Made by a program: the position numbers and the translations under genes. This document shows, in pieces, positions 37,410 to 47,677 of a stretch of 64,000 nt of DNA. The notes beneath the pieces are model-generated. The model had not been told where the DNA came from and did no database searches. It was given only the letters and a program-made list of their open reading frames with translations. The DNA lies in the NCBI RefSeq assembly GCF_007750395.1, contig NZ_CP036281.1, positions 5,479,001 through 5,543,000 on the forward strand, read 5' to 3'. This DNA comes from Polystyrenella longa. Lineage in GTDB: Bacteria > Planctomycetota > Planctomycetia > Planctomycetales > Planctomycetaceae. Numbering within the stretch: the stretch's first letter is position 1; every line of letters begins with the position of its first letter.

Positions 37410-40400
37410 CTATCGTGCCTGTTCTGATGGAGGGCTCAGATCAATAAGTCGCATTTCCCCTTGCAGGATCACCGCCACCCGATCTCGATCCGGGCTGACG
37501 GCAAATGGCCCCGAGCAGCGGGTAAATAGCTCTTCATGTGTATTTTCCCAATGCAAAGATACCGGTTCAGGAAAGCAGAGCAGCTCACTTTCATTTTCCA
37601 GATCCCAGAAGTGGGTTCGGACTGAAGACGATACGAGAATGCGATCCTGGTTACAAAATTCCATTTTTGTGACAACATCTTCATGGGAAAACTCAGCGAT
37701 CTTTTCCATTTCAGGGTAAAGAAAGACAACCGCTGATCCGTTAGAGAGACCTATCGCCAAACGTTGGCGACTTGGTGACAGGCTGAGCGAGTTGATGCTC
37801 GATCCGAGGCTTGTCCAAAGTCTCTTTTTTATTCCCCCCCCCTCCAAATTCCAGAGATGTACATTGCCCCGGTCATCTCCGGAGATAGCATTCAATGGCC
37901 CAGATTCTTCGTTTACGAAAATGACAGAGGGCGTGAAATACTCATTTTTGAGCGGTTCTTCCATTTCACCGGTTCGCAAATCTCCAAAATACAGGTCGCT
38001 ACCCCACGCAAGAATGAAGTGAGTCTCTAGATTGTTGATGACCGGAACTCCATGTATATAGTCCGGATGAAGAAAGGGGGGCAGCGATCTTTCCCAGTCC
38101 TGTTTCCGTGTGTGGGTATTCATCAGCGTTAACCGGCCTTCGTGATAAGCCTGTATCAATTTGCCACCGCTGGGAGAAACAGCGATATCCTGGCCAGAAG
38201 GCATTGTTAATCGATGCTGTACGGGCTCCTCGATTTTTGAAAACACATGGAGAAAGCTATCTTCCGAATCCCAGCCGATATCATTCCGAACCCCCTCATG
38301 GGTCATGATGAATAACTTGGAAGGAGTCCAATACATCCTGTTGAATTCCCGATGCGACGCCGTCTTAAACGGTTCCTGATCCCGCAAATCGGCCGGAACT
38401 AGCTCCAGCGACTGAAGAACCTTCCACAACCGTATAGTTCGATCCTCCGAGCCGCTTACAAAAAAGGACGAATGGGGTACCTTATGCAGCGAATTGATAG
38501 CCTGACTATGCCTTGTCGATGTACGTCCCACAAAAATCTCTTCGTCGAGCAGGATCTTTTTGGTTTTTCGAAGAGCGCGATCAGCTATCTGGAATTCTGT
38601 CACACTACCGGTTATGTCTGCTTTATATAGACGATTTGCCGCAGGCCAGCAGAGCGATCTTGCGTTGGGATATTGTTTTTCCGCATCAATCAGTTCTCCC
38701 ATGTCTCCGTCGGCCGTGGACCAGACGAACGTATCGTTCATGATCGACCCACCCGCTAATCGATCGCCAACTGGTGAAAAAGCCAGAGAACGACACCAGT
38801 TTTCAGGTCTCGGCACCTGAATTACAAATTGCTTCGGTTTCTCACCAGCCCTGAAGTCCCAGACTCGAATCGTTCCATCCTTAGAAGTGGAGGCGAGGAT
38901 TCTTTCAGTGGGGTGAAATGTCAGGTCACTGATTTCCTTCTGATGCCCGTCTAATGTTTGCAGAGGTTCTCCCGTTGAAGCCGCTCGAATATGAATGACA
39001 GAGTCAACACCTGCGACGGCCAGTAAATCACCGTCAGCTGAAAAAGAAGCTCTATTTATCTTTCCTCCATCAAGGTGGATCTGTTTCCTGAGAGACCAGT
39101 CGAGAGTATCCCAGAAACAAATAGCGGAATCGTCACCGACAGAGACCAATGAATCGCCTGACGGTGAGAATACTACGCAATTGATGCTTCCTGATTCATG
39201 TCCACGAAGAGAGGAAACTTTATCCAGGCTTTCAAGGTCCCAGATCTTAATCACTCCATCTCTGCAGGAGGATGCGACCAAGTGACCAGACGGGTGGGGA
39301 GCGACACTAGTAATTTGATCTGCATGCTCCCCGAGAATACGAGTAGTATCGTTAAATTCCTTCCATAAATGCCACCATGCAAAACTACGGACATCCTTTT
39401 CACCTTTACCGGGAAAGTGCCGCTTTAGTAGCCTCAGTGCTTGTTTGGTATTGCCCTGAGACCAGGCCGACTGAGCCAGACGCGTATCCGTCATGCATGA
39501 TCTTTGACGAATAGCGAACGACTGCTTTTCAACCGTTACCCGACCTCGTTCTGATTGGACCAGCAATATCTGCAATTTATTGTTGTAATAGAATGTCACG
39601 CAGATCAGGAGACAGAGGCTGACGCTCAAGATCGTGGAAGCCATTGCCAGCAAGGGGTGGCGTTTTCCCCATTTGAGGGTTTTTTTTAAGAGATTCGCAG
39701 GCCGAGCCAGCACAGTTCGACCATCTAAAAAACGCTCTAAGTCGTCGGCCAGTTCATCTGCCGATCGATAACGCTGTTCTGGTTTTTTCTCGAGTCCTTT
39801 GAGACATATCGCCTGAAGATCCCGGGGAACGGACAGTCGATACTGACGAGAAGGAATTAGTTCCGTGAGATTGAGATTATTAAGGGTTTCCGATTCGGAA
39901 TGGGAGCGGAAAGGGTGTGTTCCTGACAGCAATTCGTAGAGAATAATGCTCAGACTGAAGATATCCGATTTCGCGGTTACGTCTTTGCTGCTGCCCAGCA
40001 CCTGTTCCGGCGACATATAACTCGATGTTCCCGGGGTCAAACCTGAGCGAGTCAAATCTTCTTCCGAGTTTTCCTGTTTCGCCAAACCGAAATCAGTCAG
40101 TTTAGGAATGAATTTAAGAAAAGAGCCATTTTTCATTTCGCCGACAGGTTCCAGTAAAACATTCGACGGCTTAATGTCTCTGTGCAAAATTCCCCGGCTA
40201 TGGGCATGTGCCATTCCCCGGGCTAAATGCATGACGATCTCGGCCGCCTCACGCGGGGCGATTTTCCGCTGTTGATCGCGCCAAATCGCCAAATTTCCGC
40301 CTGTGACGTAAGGCATCACAATATAGGGTACGACGCCCTCAGCACCACTATCAAAAACCTGAACGATATTGGGATGATCCAACTGAGCGGCCGTGCGGGC

Positions 40401-40784
40401 TTCGTTGCGAAACCGGCGGACATGATCTTCCGACATCAAGATTTCAGGACGAGGAATTTTAATAGCCACCGACCGATTGTTGTCCGGATCCTTCGCGTGA
40501 AACACGATTCCGAACCCGCCCATTCCTAATTGAGAGAGAACCTGAAACTTACCAATAGTCGTCGGTAATAGCTCTGTTACCTCATGTGGGGACTGGTAGG
40601 CAACCATCCTGCGAATTTTGTCGATGAAGTCAAGACATTGCTGGTTTTCGGCAAGCTTCTGCAGTGCCTCAAGGGGCAAGGAGCAATCCTCTCCAATTTT
40701 GGTACGTTCAACAGCGTCAGCCGAATTCAACTGCTCTTGGTACGATACCAGTGATTTGAGAAATGAGTCGTCATAGTCGCTCAT
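37410..40784 (-). CDS. Transmembrane Ser/Thr protein kinase with C-terminal WD40 propeller (1124 residues)
   Basis: Kinase domain at ~80-355: glycine loop GMGGFGIVFHAKD, catalytic Lys109 (VAIKI), HRDIKPSN at 201-208, DFG at 231-233 and TPGTSSYMSPEQVLG. One membrane helix at ~377-400 follows. The remaining 700 residues hold a short helical repeat and about twelve WD40-type repeats (ASSCRDGVIKIWDL, VSVGDDSAICFWDT, ASTSKDGTIRVWDF, VSGSEDRTIRLWKV), presumably outside the inner membrane. Its start overlaps the upstream sigma factor gene by 14 nt. Such pairs are common in planctomycetes and may couple envelope sensing to sigma activity. A divergent giant secreted protein gene at 41679 is a possible target. 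Confidence 0.93.
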   Translation of the reverse strand: MSDYDDSFLKSLVSYQEQLNSADAVERTKIGEDCSLPLEALQKLAENQQCLDFIDKIRRMVAYQSPHEVTELLPTTIGKFQVLSQLGMGGFGIVFHAKDPDNNRSVAIKIPRPEILMSEDHVRRFRNEARTAAQLDHPNIVQVFDSGAEGVVPYIVMPYVTGGNLAIWRDQQRKIAPREAAEIVMHLARGMAHAHSRGILHRDIKPSNVLLEPVGEMKNGSFLKFIPKLTDFGLAKQENSEEDLTRSGLTPGTSSYMSPEQVLGSSKDVTAKSDIFSLSIILYELLSGTHPFRSHSESETLNNLNLTELIPSRQYRLSVPRDLQAICLKGLEKKPEQRYRSADELADDLERFLDGRTVLARPANLLKKTLKWGKRHPLLAMASTILSVSLCLLICVTFYYNNKLQILLVQSERGRVTVEKQSFAIRQRSCMTDTRLAQSAWSQGNTKQALRLLKRHFPGKGEKDVRSFAWWHLWKEFNDTTRILGEHADQITSVAPHPSGHLVASSCRDGVIKIWDLESLDKVSSLRGHESGSINCVVFSPSGDSLVSVGDDSAICFWDTLDWSLRKQIHLDGGKINRASFSADGDLLAVAGVDSVIHIRAASTGEPLQTLDGHQKEISDLTFHPTERILASTSKDGTIRVWDFRAGEKPKQFVIQVPRPENWCRSLAFSPVGDRLAGGSIMNDTFVWSTADGDMGELIDAEKQYPNARSLCWPAANRLYKADITGSVTEFQIADRALRKTKKILLDEEIFVGRTSTRHSQAINSLHKVPHSSFFVSGSEDRTIRLWKVLQSLELVPADLRDQEPFKTASHREFNRMYWTPSKLFIMTHEGVRNDIGWDSEDSFLHVFSKIEEPVQHRLTMPSGQDIAVSPSGGKLIQAYHEGRLTLMNTHTRKQDWERSLPPFLHPDYIHGVPVINNLETHFILAWGSDLYFGDLRTGEMEEPLKNEYFTPSVIFVNEESGPLNAISGDDRGNVHLWNLEGGGIKKRLWTSLGSSINSLSLSPSRQRLAIGLSNGSAVVFLYPEMEKIAEFSHEDVVTKMEFCNQDRILVSSSVRTHFWDLENESELLCFPEPVSLHWENTHEELFTRCSGPFAVSPDRDRVAVILQGEMRLIDLSPPSEQAR

Positions 40785-41418
40785 AATAGCGTGGATCGCT
40801 TTTTAAAAGTTCCAGTCTTAGTTCTTCGATCGCTCGTGCCCATAGTTTTTGAGTCGCCCCGACTGACTTTCCAATCATTTCAGCGACATCATTAAAAGAC
40901 CGATCATCCAGACTGCGCAATTGTATTACTTGCCGATAGTGTATCGGAATACGATCCATTGCTGTCTCATAAAGAAGCCGCGTTTCCTCTCGCAGGACTG
41001 GTTGGCTCGGTGTGAGTGAATCTTCGATTTCTCCCACATTCCGAGTGCCACAAGCAGTATTACCATATAATGAAACTTCCTTACCTATGTCCCGTTTACG
41101 GGCAGTTATAAATCGACGTTTTGTCGTAGCCAGTTCATTCTCAAGAATGGTCCTGAGCCATCCTAACAGTCGAAATTTGGTTTCCCCTCTGAACTGATCG
41201 TAATTCAGATAGGCGTTAGCAAGCGTATTCTGAACAATATCCGAAGCCGGTACCTTCACCGACAAATCACGGTCCAGCTTTCGATTTGCTATTTTAAGCA
41301 AGTAATTCCGATAATACTCAAGCAGTGGTTCGCTACTTTCGGAACCTTCCATCTCGCTGTTACCGAGCGGAATATCAAAAACAGGCTCAGAAGACTCGGA
41401 TGAAACAAATTGAGACAT
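40771..41418 (-). CDS. ECF-type sigma-70 factor of the planctomycete group
   Basis: 215 residues from the ATG at 41418, preceded by GAGAGTGAAG; the frame is open a few codons further to a TTG. Region 2 is seen as DIVQNTLANAYLNYDQFRGETKFRLLGWLRTI in pieces, and region 4 as DRIPIHYRQVIQLRSLDDRSFNDVAEMIGKS with a helix-turn-helix. No anti-sigma gene is adjacent; instead the kinase gene follows with overlap, suggesting control by phosphorylation. Such factors direct RNA polymerase to a small regulon. Confidence 0.92.
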   Translation of the reverse strand: MSQFVSSESSEPVFDIPLGNSEMEGSESSEPLLEYYRNYLLKIANRKLDRDLSVKVPASDIVQNTLANAYLNYDQFRGETKFRLLGWLRTILENELATTKRRFITARKRDIGKEVSLYGNTACGTRNVGEIEDSLTPSQPVLREETRLLYETAMDRIPIHYRQVIQLRSLDDRSFNDVAEMIGKSVGATQKLWARAIEELRLELLKSDPRYYERL

Positions 41419-41678
41419 AAAGTCTTCACTCTCTACTGTTGATGCTAACAACAGCCATTACAGACACGAAAAACTGGAGCTCGGGAAAATAATTAGAACA
41501 CAGAGAACGCGAGTTGCTTCTTTCACCTAGAATAAGAACACTCATAGTAGTCATGCGTTTAGAGATAAATCAACTACCTCGAATCCATGACAAATCAGAA
41601 TATTCCAGAAGCGGCCAATTTTTCAAGTAGCATTTTGGGATAAATAGCGTCTTAAAGGCGGAGGGGCTTTTTCTTTTG

Positions 41679-44600
41679 ATGTTTGCTGCTGGACAGGCAC
41701 GAGAATTCGCCAACATCCTTAGCAAAATCCAATTCAGCCGCGCTACCACAACTCCTTTCAGAAATAACCGGGCTATGACATCGAACCACTGGCTAGCAGC
41801 CTTTCAAAGCAAATGTGTTTCCATGCGGCGGCGCCACAATCATTCCGCCCCGGTACATGCTGGACTTGAGAATTTGGAACCCCGGGTTTTGCTTTCGGCG
41901 GTCGGACAACTTCTACCGCAAGAGATTTCCTCTGAAGTAGTGGAGGGAACTGACCTCTGCATCGACACAACTTCCACTCCGCAATCGGTTGTTGAGGGCG
42001 AAGTGATCGGGTACACAATTACTGTTATCAATCAGGGGCCAACGAATGTTATCGATGCAAGAGTGGTAGATCTATTCTCCGGTCAGGTCGATGCTGTGAC
42101 CTGGTCTGCGCAGTTCACCGCGGGAGCTGCTGGAACGAGCAGTGGTATAGGGGAGATCGACGAGTTGGTCGCTATTCCGGTCGGAGGCACTATTACCTAC
42201 ACAGTTGGGGGGCGGGTGGGGGATGACATAGGCCGCTTCTTGAAGAATGAAGCGACTGTCACGGTCCCAGGCGGAGTAAGCGAAACCGATCCATCTAATA
42301 ACAGCGACTACGAAATCGATTCCGTTACCAGTCCAACAGCGGTAAGCAAGGCGGAGTTCAAAGAAGGCTCCGTGATCTCGGTCGCTGTACCAGGTTCAAG
42401 CGGCGAATACATCAATGACATTGCATTCGGCGACCTGAATAACGATGGATACAACGATGCGGTACTTTCCTTGGAATTCTGGGATGGCGTAGATTATTAC
42501 GGTTATCACCAAATTTGGTTTTATGATTCTGCCTCCGAAGGGCTCGTCAACTCTGGTCAAAATCTCGCTTATCAGAGTTTTCAACCACACGATGCGGCGG
42601 CCCCTGAGATCGGGGATTTCAACACCGATGGCTACCTCGATGTGGTGGTCATCGTCGCCAATGTCCAAGCGGTTTACCTGAACGATGGTGCCGGTGATTT
42701 TACTGCGTCAGGCATTCCCATCCCCGGAATCGGTGGCCTGCAATCAAACGAAGTTGAAGCAGGGGATCTAGATGGTGATGGTGATCTTGACCTGGTGGTT
42801 ACCGACCAGAGAGGATCGAAGACTGAGTATGGTGGAACAGGTGAGAATTACATTCTGCTCAACGACGGGACTGGTAATTTCTCCCAAGTCATTCCGTTAC
42901 CGATGCAAAGTGAAGATGATTTCACTTGGGATACCACAATCGGAGACTTCGATGGGGATGGGGATCTTGACTTTATACTTTCCAACCTGAAGGCTGGAGT
43001 TACGAGTGAATTATGGTTGAATGATGGCTTTGTAGTTTTCTTCAAATCGAGCGAAACATTCGGAGATAAGTCACACTGGAACGTCGAGAAAGGAGATTTC
43101 GACCAAGATGGTGACCTCGATTTACTGTTAAACGTCGGCGTTAACCATGTGGAACTCTGGAATAACGATGGAACCGGCAATTTCAGTTATTCTGGACAAC
43201 GAACTTACACGTCTGAAGGTGGGCAGGGCGGAATAGAAGGACTCCAAGTCGGTGATTTGGATGGAGATGGCGACCTCGATGCATTTTTCTCGACTTTTGG
43301 TACGGCACCTACGATTCAGACTTGGATAAACGATGGATCAGGTATTTTCTCCGTAGGAGTTATTTCCTCTTTATACAGTACACCCCCACCATATGAGAGT
43401 GGGGGATGGCGTTCTCGATTGGGTGATGTTGATCAAGATGGTGACCTAGATGCGTTCGTGTTCGAAGGTTCTACCGGGAAACTCCATTACTTTGAGAATA
43501 TCAATAATACTGCCGCACAGGTTACGTACAAAACCCCCGAAACTCTCATCAGCTACTCCACCCAAGGTCAACAGCGTACGGGGGTTGCTGGCCAGCGGTC
43601 AGTCGCATCGGCTGCCGATGGCCGCTATGTCACAACTTGGTGGAGCGACGAGGGAGACGGCGATGGTTCTGGCGTCTTTGCACAGCTGTATCGGGCTGAT
43701 GGAAGTAAGGTCGGCGGTCCGTTCCTCGTCAGTACCACGACCGAGGGAGATCAACTACACCCCTCCGTCGCGATGCAGGACAACGGAAAGTTTGTCATCG
43801 TCTGGCAGTCGAACTCTGACCTTGGGGCAGGGACTAATTGGGACATTCACGCCCAGCGATATCTCGCCAGTGGACTCCTGGATGGTTCTGAGGTGGTCAT
43901 CAACAGCGAATTGACCTCGAATCAATCGCTGGCCGATGTCGTATACCTTACCAACGGGAACTTCGTCGCCACTTGGACCGGGAACGGATCGGGGGATGCC
44001 AATGGGGTCTTCGCCCGCATCTTTGATACCAGTGGCAATCCCCTGGGGACTGAGTTTCAGGTTAACGAAACCACGACCGGGGCGCAGGTCAATCCGTCAC
44101 TCACCTCCGACAGTGCCGGTGGCTTCGCCGTCGTCTGGCATGGAAACGGAACGGGTGATAGTGATGGTGTCTTCTTCCGCCGGTATGACAATACCGGTTC
44201 GCCGCTGACGAGTGAAGTCCTGGTGAACCAGACGACGACGGGTATCCAGCAGACAGCCTCCGTTACCCAAGCCAACAACGGGGACTTCATTGTCGCTTGG
44301 AGCGGGGAAGGAACCGGGGACAGCGAAGGCATCTTCACCCGCCGATTGTCTCCTTCCGGGGGAGTAACCGGGAACGAGATTCTGGTGAATCAGTCCACTG
44401 CCGGGAGTCAGATTACTCCGTCCATCACAAGTGATCTCACTACCAACGGATATCTTGTGGCCTGGTCGCATCAAAACACGGGGATTGACTATGACATCAA
44501 GCTGCGTCAATTCGACGGAAGTGATTCCGCCACCTGGGACGAGCAGACCGTCAATCAAGTCCTCGACAACCGGCAGTGGAATCCGACGATCACTCAGCGT

Positions 44601-45944
44601 CCGACTTCAGTGGGTGATCAATACGTCCTTGCCTGGAGTGGACATGGTGATGGAGACAATGCCGGCGTCTTCACCCGGGCACTCGATGCCAGCCTCATAC
44701 CGGTAACATCAGAAACGCTCGTCAGTTCTTCCACGAAAGGGCAACAACGGACGGGAGTTGTCGGACAACACGCAGCCGCGGCCGCTGACGACGGTCGGTA
44801 TATCACCACCTGGTGGAGTGACGAAGGGTATGGCAGCGGTTCCGGTGTCTTTGCCCAGCTGTACCGCGCGGATGGCAGTAAAGTGGGTGGCCCGTTCCTC
44901 GTGAGCACGACTACAGATCAGGATCAGCTGAATCCTTCCGTCGCGATGTTGGATAACGGCAAGTTTGTCATCGTCTGGCAGACCGACTCCGATTCCGGTG
45001 CCGGAGTGAACTGGGAGATCCATGGACAACGCTTCCTCGCGAGTGGTCTCCTGGATGGGACGGAGTTCGTCATCAACAGCGAAACACTCTCCAACCAGTC
45101 CCTGCCCGATGTGGCGTATCTCAGTGATGGTAGTTTCGTCGTTACCTGGACCGGAAAGGGATCAGGAGATACCAACGGGGTCTTCGCCCGAATCTTTAAT
45201 GCTTCCGGAAACCTAGCGGCACCGGAGTTCCGGGTCAATGTCACCACGACCGGGGCGCAACTCGATCCTTCACTGACGGCAGACAGCGCCGGTGGCTTTG
45301 CTGTTGTCTGGCACGGGGAAGGAGCAGGGGATACCAGTGGTGTGTTCTTCCGCAGGTTCGACAACGCGGGGACAGCCTTGACGGGTGAAGTCCTCGTCAA
45401 CGAAACCACAACCGGTGCACAGGAATCCGCTCGCGTCACACAAACAGCGACGGGGGACTTTATCGTCACCTGGAGTGGCGAAGGAACGGGAGATACCGTC
45501 GGGATCTTTACCAGAAGACTCACCTCGGCGGGAGCCTTGACTGGTTTGGAAGTCCTCGTCAACACAGAAACCTCAGCTAATCAGGTCACTCCTTCTGTGA
45601 TCGCGGACTTCATCGGAGGGGATTACGTCGTCGTCTGGTCACATCAGAACACCGGCATTGATTACGACATCAAACTCCGCCGGTTCGATGAAAACGACAT
45701 CGCGATCAGCACCACCCAGGTGGTGAACCAGGTTCTTGACAACCGCCAATGGAATCCGACGGTGATCCAGCGTCCGAACTCCGAAGGAGAGAGTTTCCTC
45801 GTCATTTGGAGCGGTTACGGTGACGGCGACTCTGCCGGCGTCTTCACCCGCCAACTCACCTTCGATGAACCGATCTCAGCGTTGGCGCTTTCATCGATGA
45901 GCGATGCTGTGTTCGCAGAGGGATTAGACGAGGTGCTCGATTAA
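41679..45944 (+). CDS. Giant secreted protein: DUF11-like domain, FG-GAP/VCBS repeats and two seven-bladed propellers (1421 residues)
   Basis: The LENLEPRVLLSA motif follows a ~65-residue basic leader; the first ATG is at 41679 with GGAGG ~15 nt upstream, and a second ATG at 41775 is possible. A DUF11/CARDB-like domain (GYTITVINQGPTNVIDARV, ~residues 100-200) comes first. Then FG-GAP/VCBS-type repeats follow (GDLDGDGDLDLVVTDQ, GDFDGDGDLDFILSN, GDVDQDGDLDAFVFE), which bind calcium in integrin-like propellers. From ~residue 620 two tandem seven-repeat modules closely match those of the 2012-residue protein, and the C-terminus FAEGLDEVLD is identical. The two proteins therefore share a C-terminal half on unrelated N-terminal halves. 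It lies divergently to the sigma/kinase pair, 260 nt away. Confidence 0.88.
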   Translation: MFAAGQAREFANILSKIQFSRATTTPFRNNRAMTSNHWLAAFQSKCVSMRRRHNHSAPVHAGLENLEPRVLLSAVGQLLPQEISSEVVEGTDLCIDTTSTPQSVVEGEVIGYTITVINQGPTNVIDARVVDLFSGQVDAVTWSAQFTAGAAGTSSGIGEIDELVAIPVGGTITYTVGGRVGDDIGRFLKNEATVTVPGGVSETDPSNNSDYEIDSVTSPTAVSKAEFKEGSVISVAVPGSSGEYINDIAFGDLNNDGYNDAVLSLEFWDGVDYYGYHQIWFYDSASEGLVNSGQNLAYQSFQPHDAAAPEIGDFNTDGYLDVVVIVANVQAVYLNDGAGDFTASGIPIPGIGGLQSNEVEAGDLDGDGDLDLVVTDQRGSKTEYGGTGENYILLNDGTGNFSQVIPLPMQSEDDFTWDTTIGDFDGDGDLDFILSNLKAGVTSELWLNDGFVVFFKSSETFGDKSHWNVEKGDFDQDGDLDLLLNVGVNHVELWNNDGTGNFSYSGQRTYTSEGGQGGIEGLQVGDLDGDGDLDAFFSTFGTAPTIQTWINDGSGIFSVGVISSLYSTPPPYESGGWRSRLGDVDQDGDLDAFVFEGSTGKLHYFENINNTAAQVTYKTPETLISYSTQGQQRTGVAGQRSVASAADGRYVTTWWSDEGDGDGSGVFAQLYRADGSKVGGPFLVSTTTEGDQLHPSVAMQDNGKFVIVWQSNSDLGAGTNWDIHAQRYLASGLLDGSEVVINSELTSNQSLADVVYLTNGNFVATWTGNGSGDANGVFARIFDTSGNPLGTEFQVNETTTGAQVNPSLTSDSAGGFAVVWHGNGTGDSDGVFFRRYDNTGSPLTSEVLVNQTTTGIQQTASVTQANNGDFIVAWSGEGTGDSEGIFTRRLSPSGGVTGNEILVNQSTAGSQITPSITSDLTTNGYLVAWSHQNTGIDYDIKLRQFDGSDSATWDEQTVNQVLDNRQWNPTITQRPTSVGDQYVLAWSGHGDGDNAGVFTRALDASLIPVTSETLVSSSTKGQQRTGVVGQHAAAAADDGRYITTWWSDEGYGSGSGVFAQLYRADGSKVGGPFLVSTTTDQDQLNPSVAMLDNGKFVIVWQTDSDSGAGVNWEIHGQRFLASGLLDGTEFVINSETLSNQSLPDVAYLSDGSFVVTWTGKGSGDTNGVFARIFNASGNLAAPEFRVNVTTTGAQLDPSLTADSAGGFAVVWHGEGAGDTSGVFFRRFDNAGTALTGEVLVNETTTGAQESARVTQTATGDFIVTWSGEGTGDTVGIFTRRLTSAGALTGLEVLVNTETSANQVTPSVIADFIGGDYVVVWSHQNTGIDYDIKLRRFDENDIAISTTQVVNQVLDNRQWNPTVIQRPNSEGESFLVIWSGYGDGDSAGVFTRQLTFDEPISALALSSMSDAVFAEGLDEVLD

Positions 45945-46050
45945 TCAGGGAAGACAATATCGAAAGATAGAATGAATTCACTGTTGTCCGCTGGTCAGAA
46001 AAAGCCAACTATCAATCAGGTGTTACCTGAAATGTTACCTAAGCGCGAAA
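43520..46050. repeat. Duplicated block, copy 2 (double propeller plus 3' flank)
   Basis: Counterpart of 30530-33060. After the TAA, the ~110 nt TCAGGGAAGACAATATCGAA...AACAC differ from copy 1 at about two positions, after which the hairpin region (46058-46105) diverges. Both copies are followed within 220 nt by an element of the resident IS. Confidence 0.9.
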
Positions 46051-46164
46051 TAAACACACTTTCCAGGCCGAAAGCCATTTTTCGGAAACACGACCTGTAA
46101 AGCGTTTAAAGGGTTATGCGATGCTCAAGAGAGGCTGAATTGAGGTCAGCCGTGTATTGCTAAT

Positions 46165-47651
46165 CCCGTATCGTAAATTTATTCAGACGACATCAAAACC
46201 GAGTGATTCCAAGTGGTTGTGTTGCAGACGAGCGATGGTTTTCGGACGAGATTGATTTCACTGCCCGTAGCTGATTGTCGGAGTTGAGGCAATATCGTAC
46301 TTCCGAGCGCAACGGTAGCGCGGAATCACAACACGAGGACCGACATCGATTCGAGGCTGATTCAAGCTGCGTCGCGGTAGTAATACTTGAGCAGCCCTCC
46401 GAGGCGTTCTCTGCATTCGATCTTGCCGGCGACGCATCCAACGTCTTTATCAGGATCAATCAGCTGATTGTCGAGTCCCTGATGATTCCGCTCAGAATGG
46501 TAATGGGCAACGTATTCTTTCAGCGTTCGTTCGAGTGAGTGCTGACCGAAGAAGATCATCTTTCTCAGGCACTCCGATTTCAGACTTCTCATAAAGCGTT
46601 CGAGATACGCATTCATGTTCGGACTTTTCGGCGGAAGTAGCACCGGTTCGATTTCAGTCTGGTTCTTCAGAAAAGATCGCAGCGGCTGGAAACAAGTATC
46701 GCGATCAAGAATCAGATGGGACGCGCTTTCCAGGAAGCCATCGTCGCCCGTCAGGTTACGTCCAACTTGAGTTACCCATTGTGTGTTGGGATTCGTTGTG
46801 ATGCCTGCGGTCTCGACTTGCCTTGATTTCAGTTCCATCACCACCATGACGTAAAAAGTCGTCAGACCGGTCTTCGTCCAGACTTCTACCGAGGTGAAGT
46901 CGACAGCGAAGATGGTCTCCCAATGAGCTTTCAGGAACGTCTCCCAGGACATTGAAGCGGGACGGTCGGGGGCAGGCTCGATACCGTTCGCCTTCAACAC
47001 ATTCCTAACGGTGGTATCGGTGATGTGATAACCGACATTGGACAAAGCACCCTGAATTCGATCAGCTCCCCACATGGGATTCTTTTTCGCGAACCGCAGG
47101 ATCTGTTCGACGATCTCCGTTCGAATACGAGGTCTCCCAACTTGTTTCTTCTTCGACGAGTAGTCCCATTTCCGGGCAATCAACTCCCGGTGCCAGCGGA
47201 GAATGGTATCGGGAGTGAAGATCGCGCCGAGTTCACTTAGTAACTTCCGGCCAAGCTGCTTTCCTTTGACGCCAAGCGGCGACGCTCATCGTCATTCAGC
47301 AGGCCCCATTTCTTACCGAGTTTATCGCGTAAGATACTATTATCGGTCTTGAGGTATTCAATCGCCAATTGCTGTTCGCGATTCACCCAACTTGCCAGAG
47401 CGAATACCAATAGATGCCAGGGCTGCATCACAGATTCCATATAAGCAATTGACAAAGTGCAGGGGAAGATTACTTTGGAGCCGTAGCACTCGCGAAAGGT
47501 GTATCGCTGACAGTCGTTGCGATCAGATGCAACAGTTACGTTGATTGGAGCGGCGAGCTTTCTTGTCGACCCATCTGAGAATACATGCGGGCAGTGCGCC
47601 AATAAGACTGTGAGTTATGCAGTTCTGAGCTCGGATGAGTTTGTCGCAGGA
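46165..47651 (-). mobile_element. Near-complete IS copy with frameshifted transposase
   Basis: The transposase-downstream end is well kept (CCCGTATCGTAAATTTATTC at 46165-46184). The opposite end is decayed (GCTCGGATGAGTTTGTCGCA near 47627-47646, in place of TTCGGCTGAG...TACGGTACGGG). Length agrees with the intact copy at 3370-4879. The degenerate end suggests it can no longer move. Confidence 0.8.
46362..47440 (-). pseudogene. Transposase gene with a frameshift near codon 57
   Basis: Starting at ATG 47440 (MESVMQPWHLLVFALASW), the product follows the intact transposase to NDDERRRLA. There TTTGACGCCAAGCGGCG replaces TTTGACCGCCAGGCGACG and the frame is lost. From about 47250 the second frame continues through D (AVDFTSVEVW), D (LILDRDTCF) and E (NAYLERFMRSL) to the normal C-terminus LLKYYYRDAA. 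One small indel is enough to explain it. Ribosomal frameshifting is not supported, because the intact copy needs none. Confidence 0.85.
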
Positions 47652-47677
47652 CTTCAATCACAACTTTAGAGTGCCAG

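Noticed and set aside
42396-45565. Long minus-strand frames inside the 1421- and 2012-residue genes
   Set aside because: They mirror Asp/Gly-rich repeats of the real genes and carry no domain of their own.
46362-47440. Programmed ribosomal frameshift in the transposase
   Set aside because: The intact copy encodes the protein in one frame and no slippery heptamer is evident at the break, so a simple deletion is more likely.
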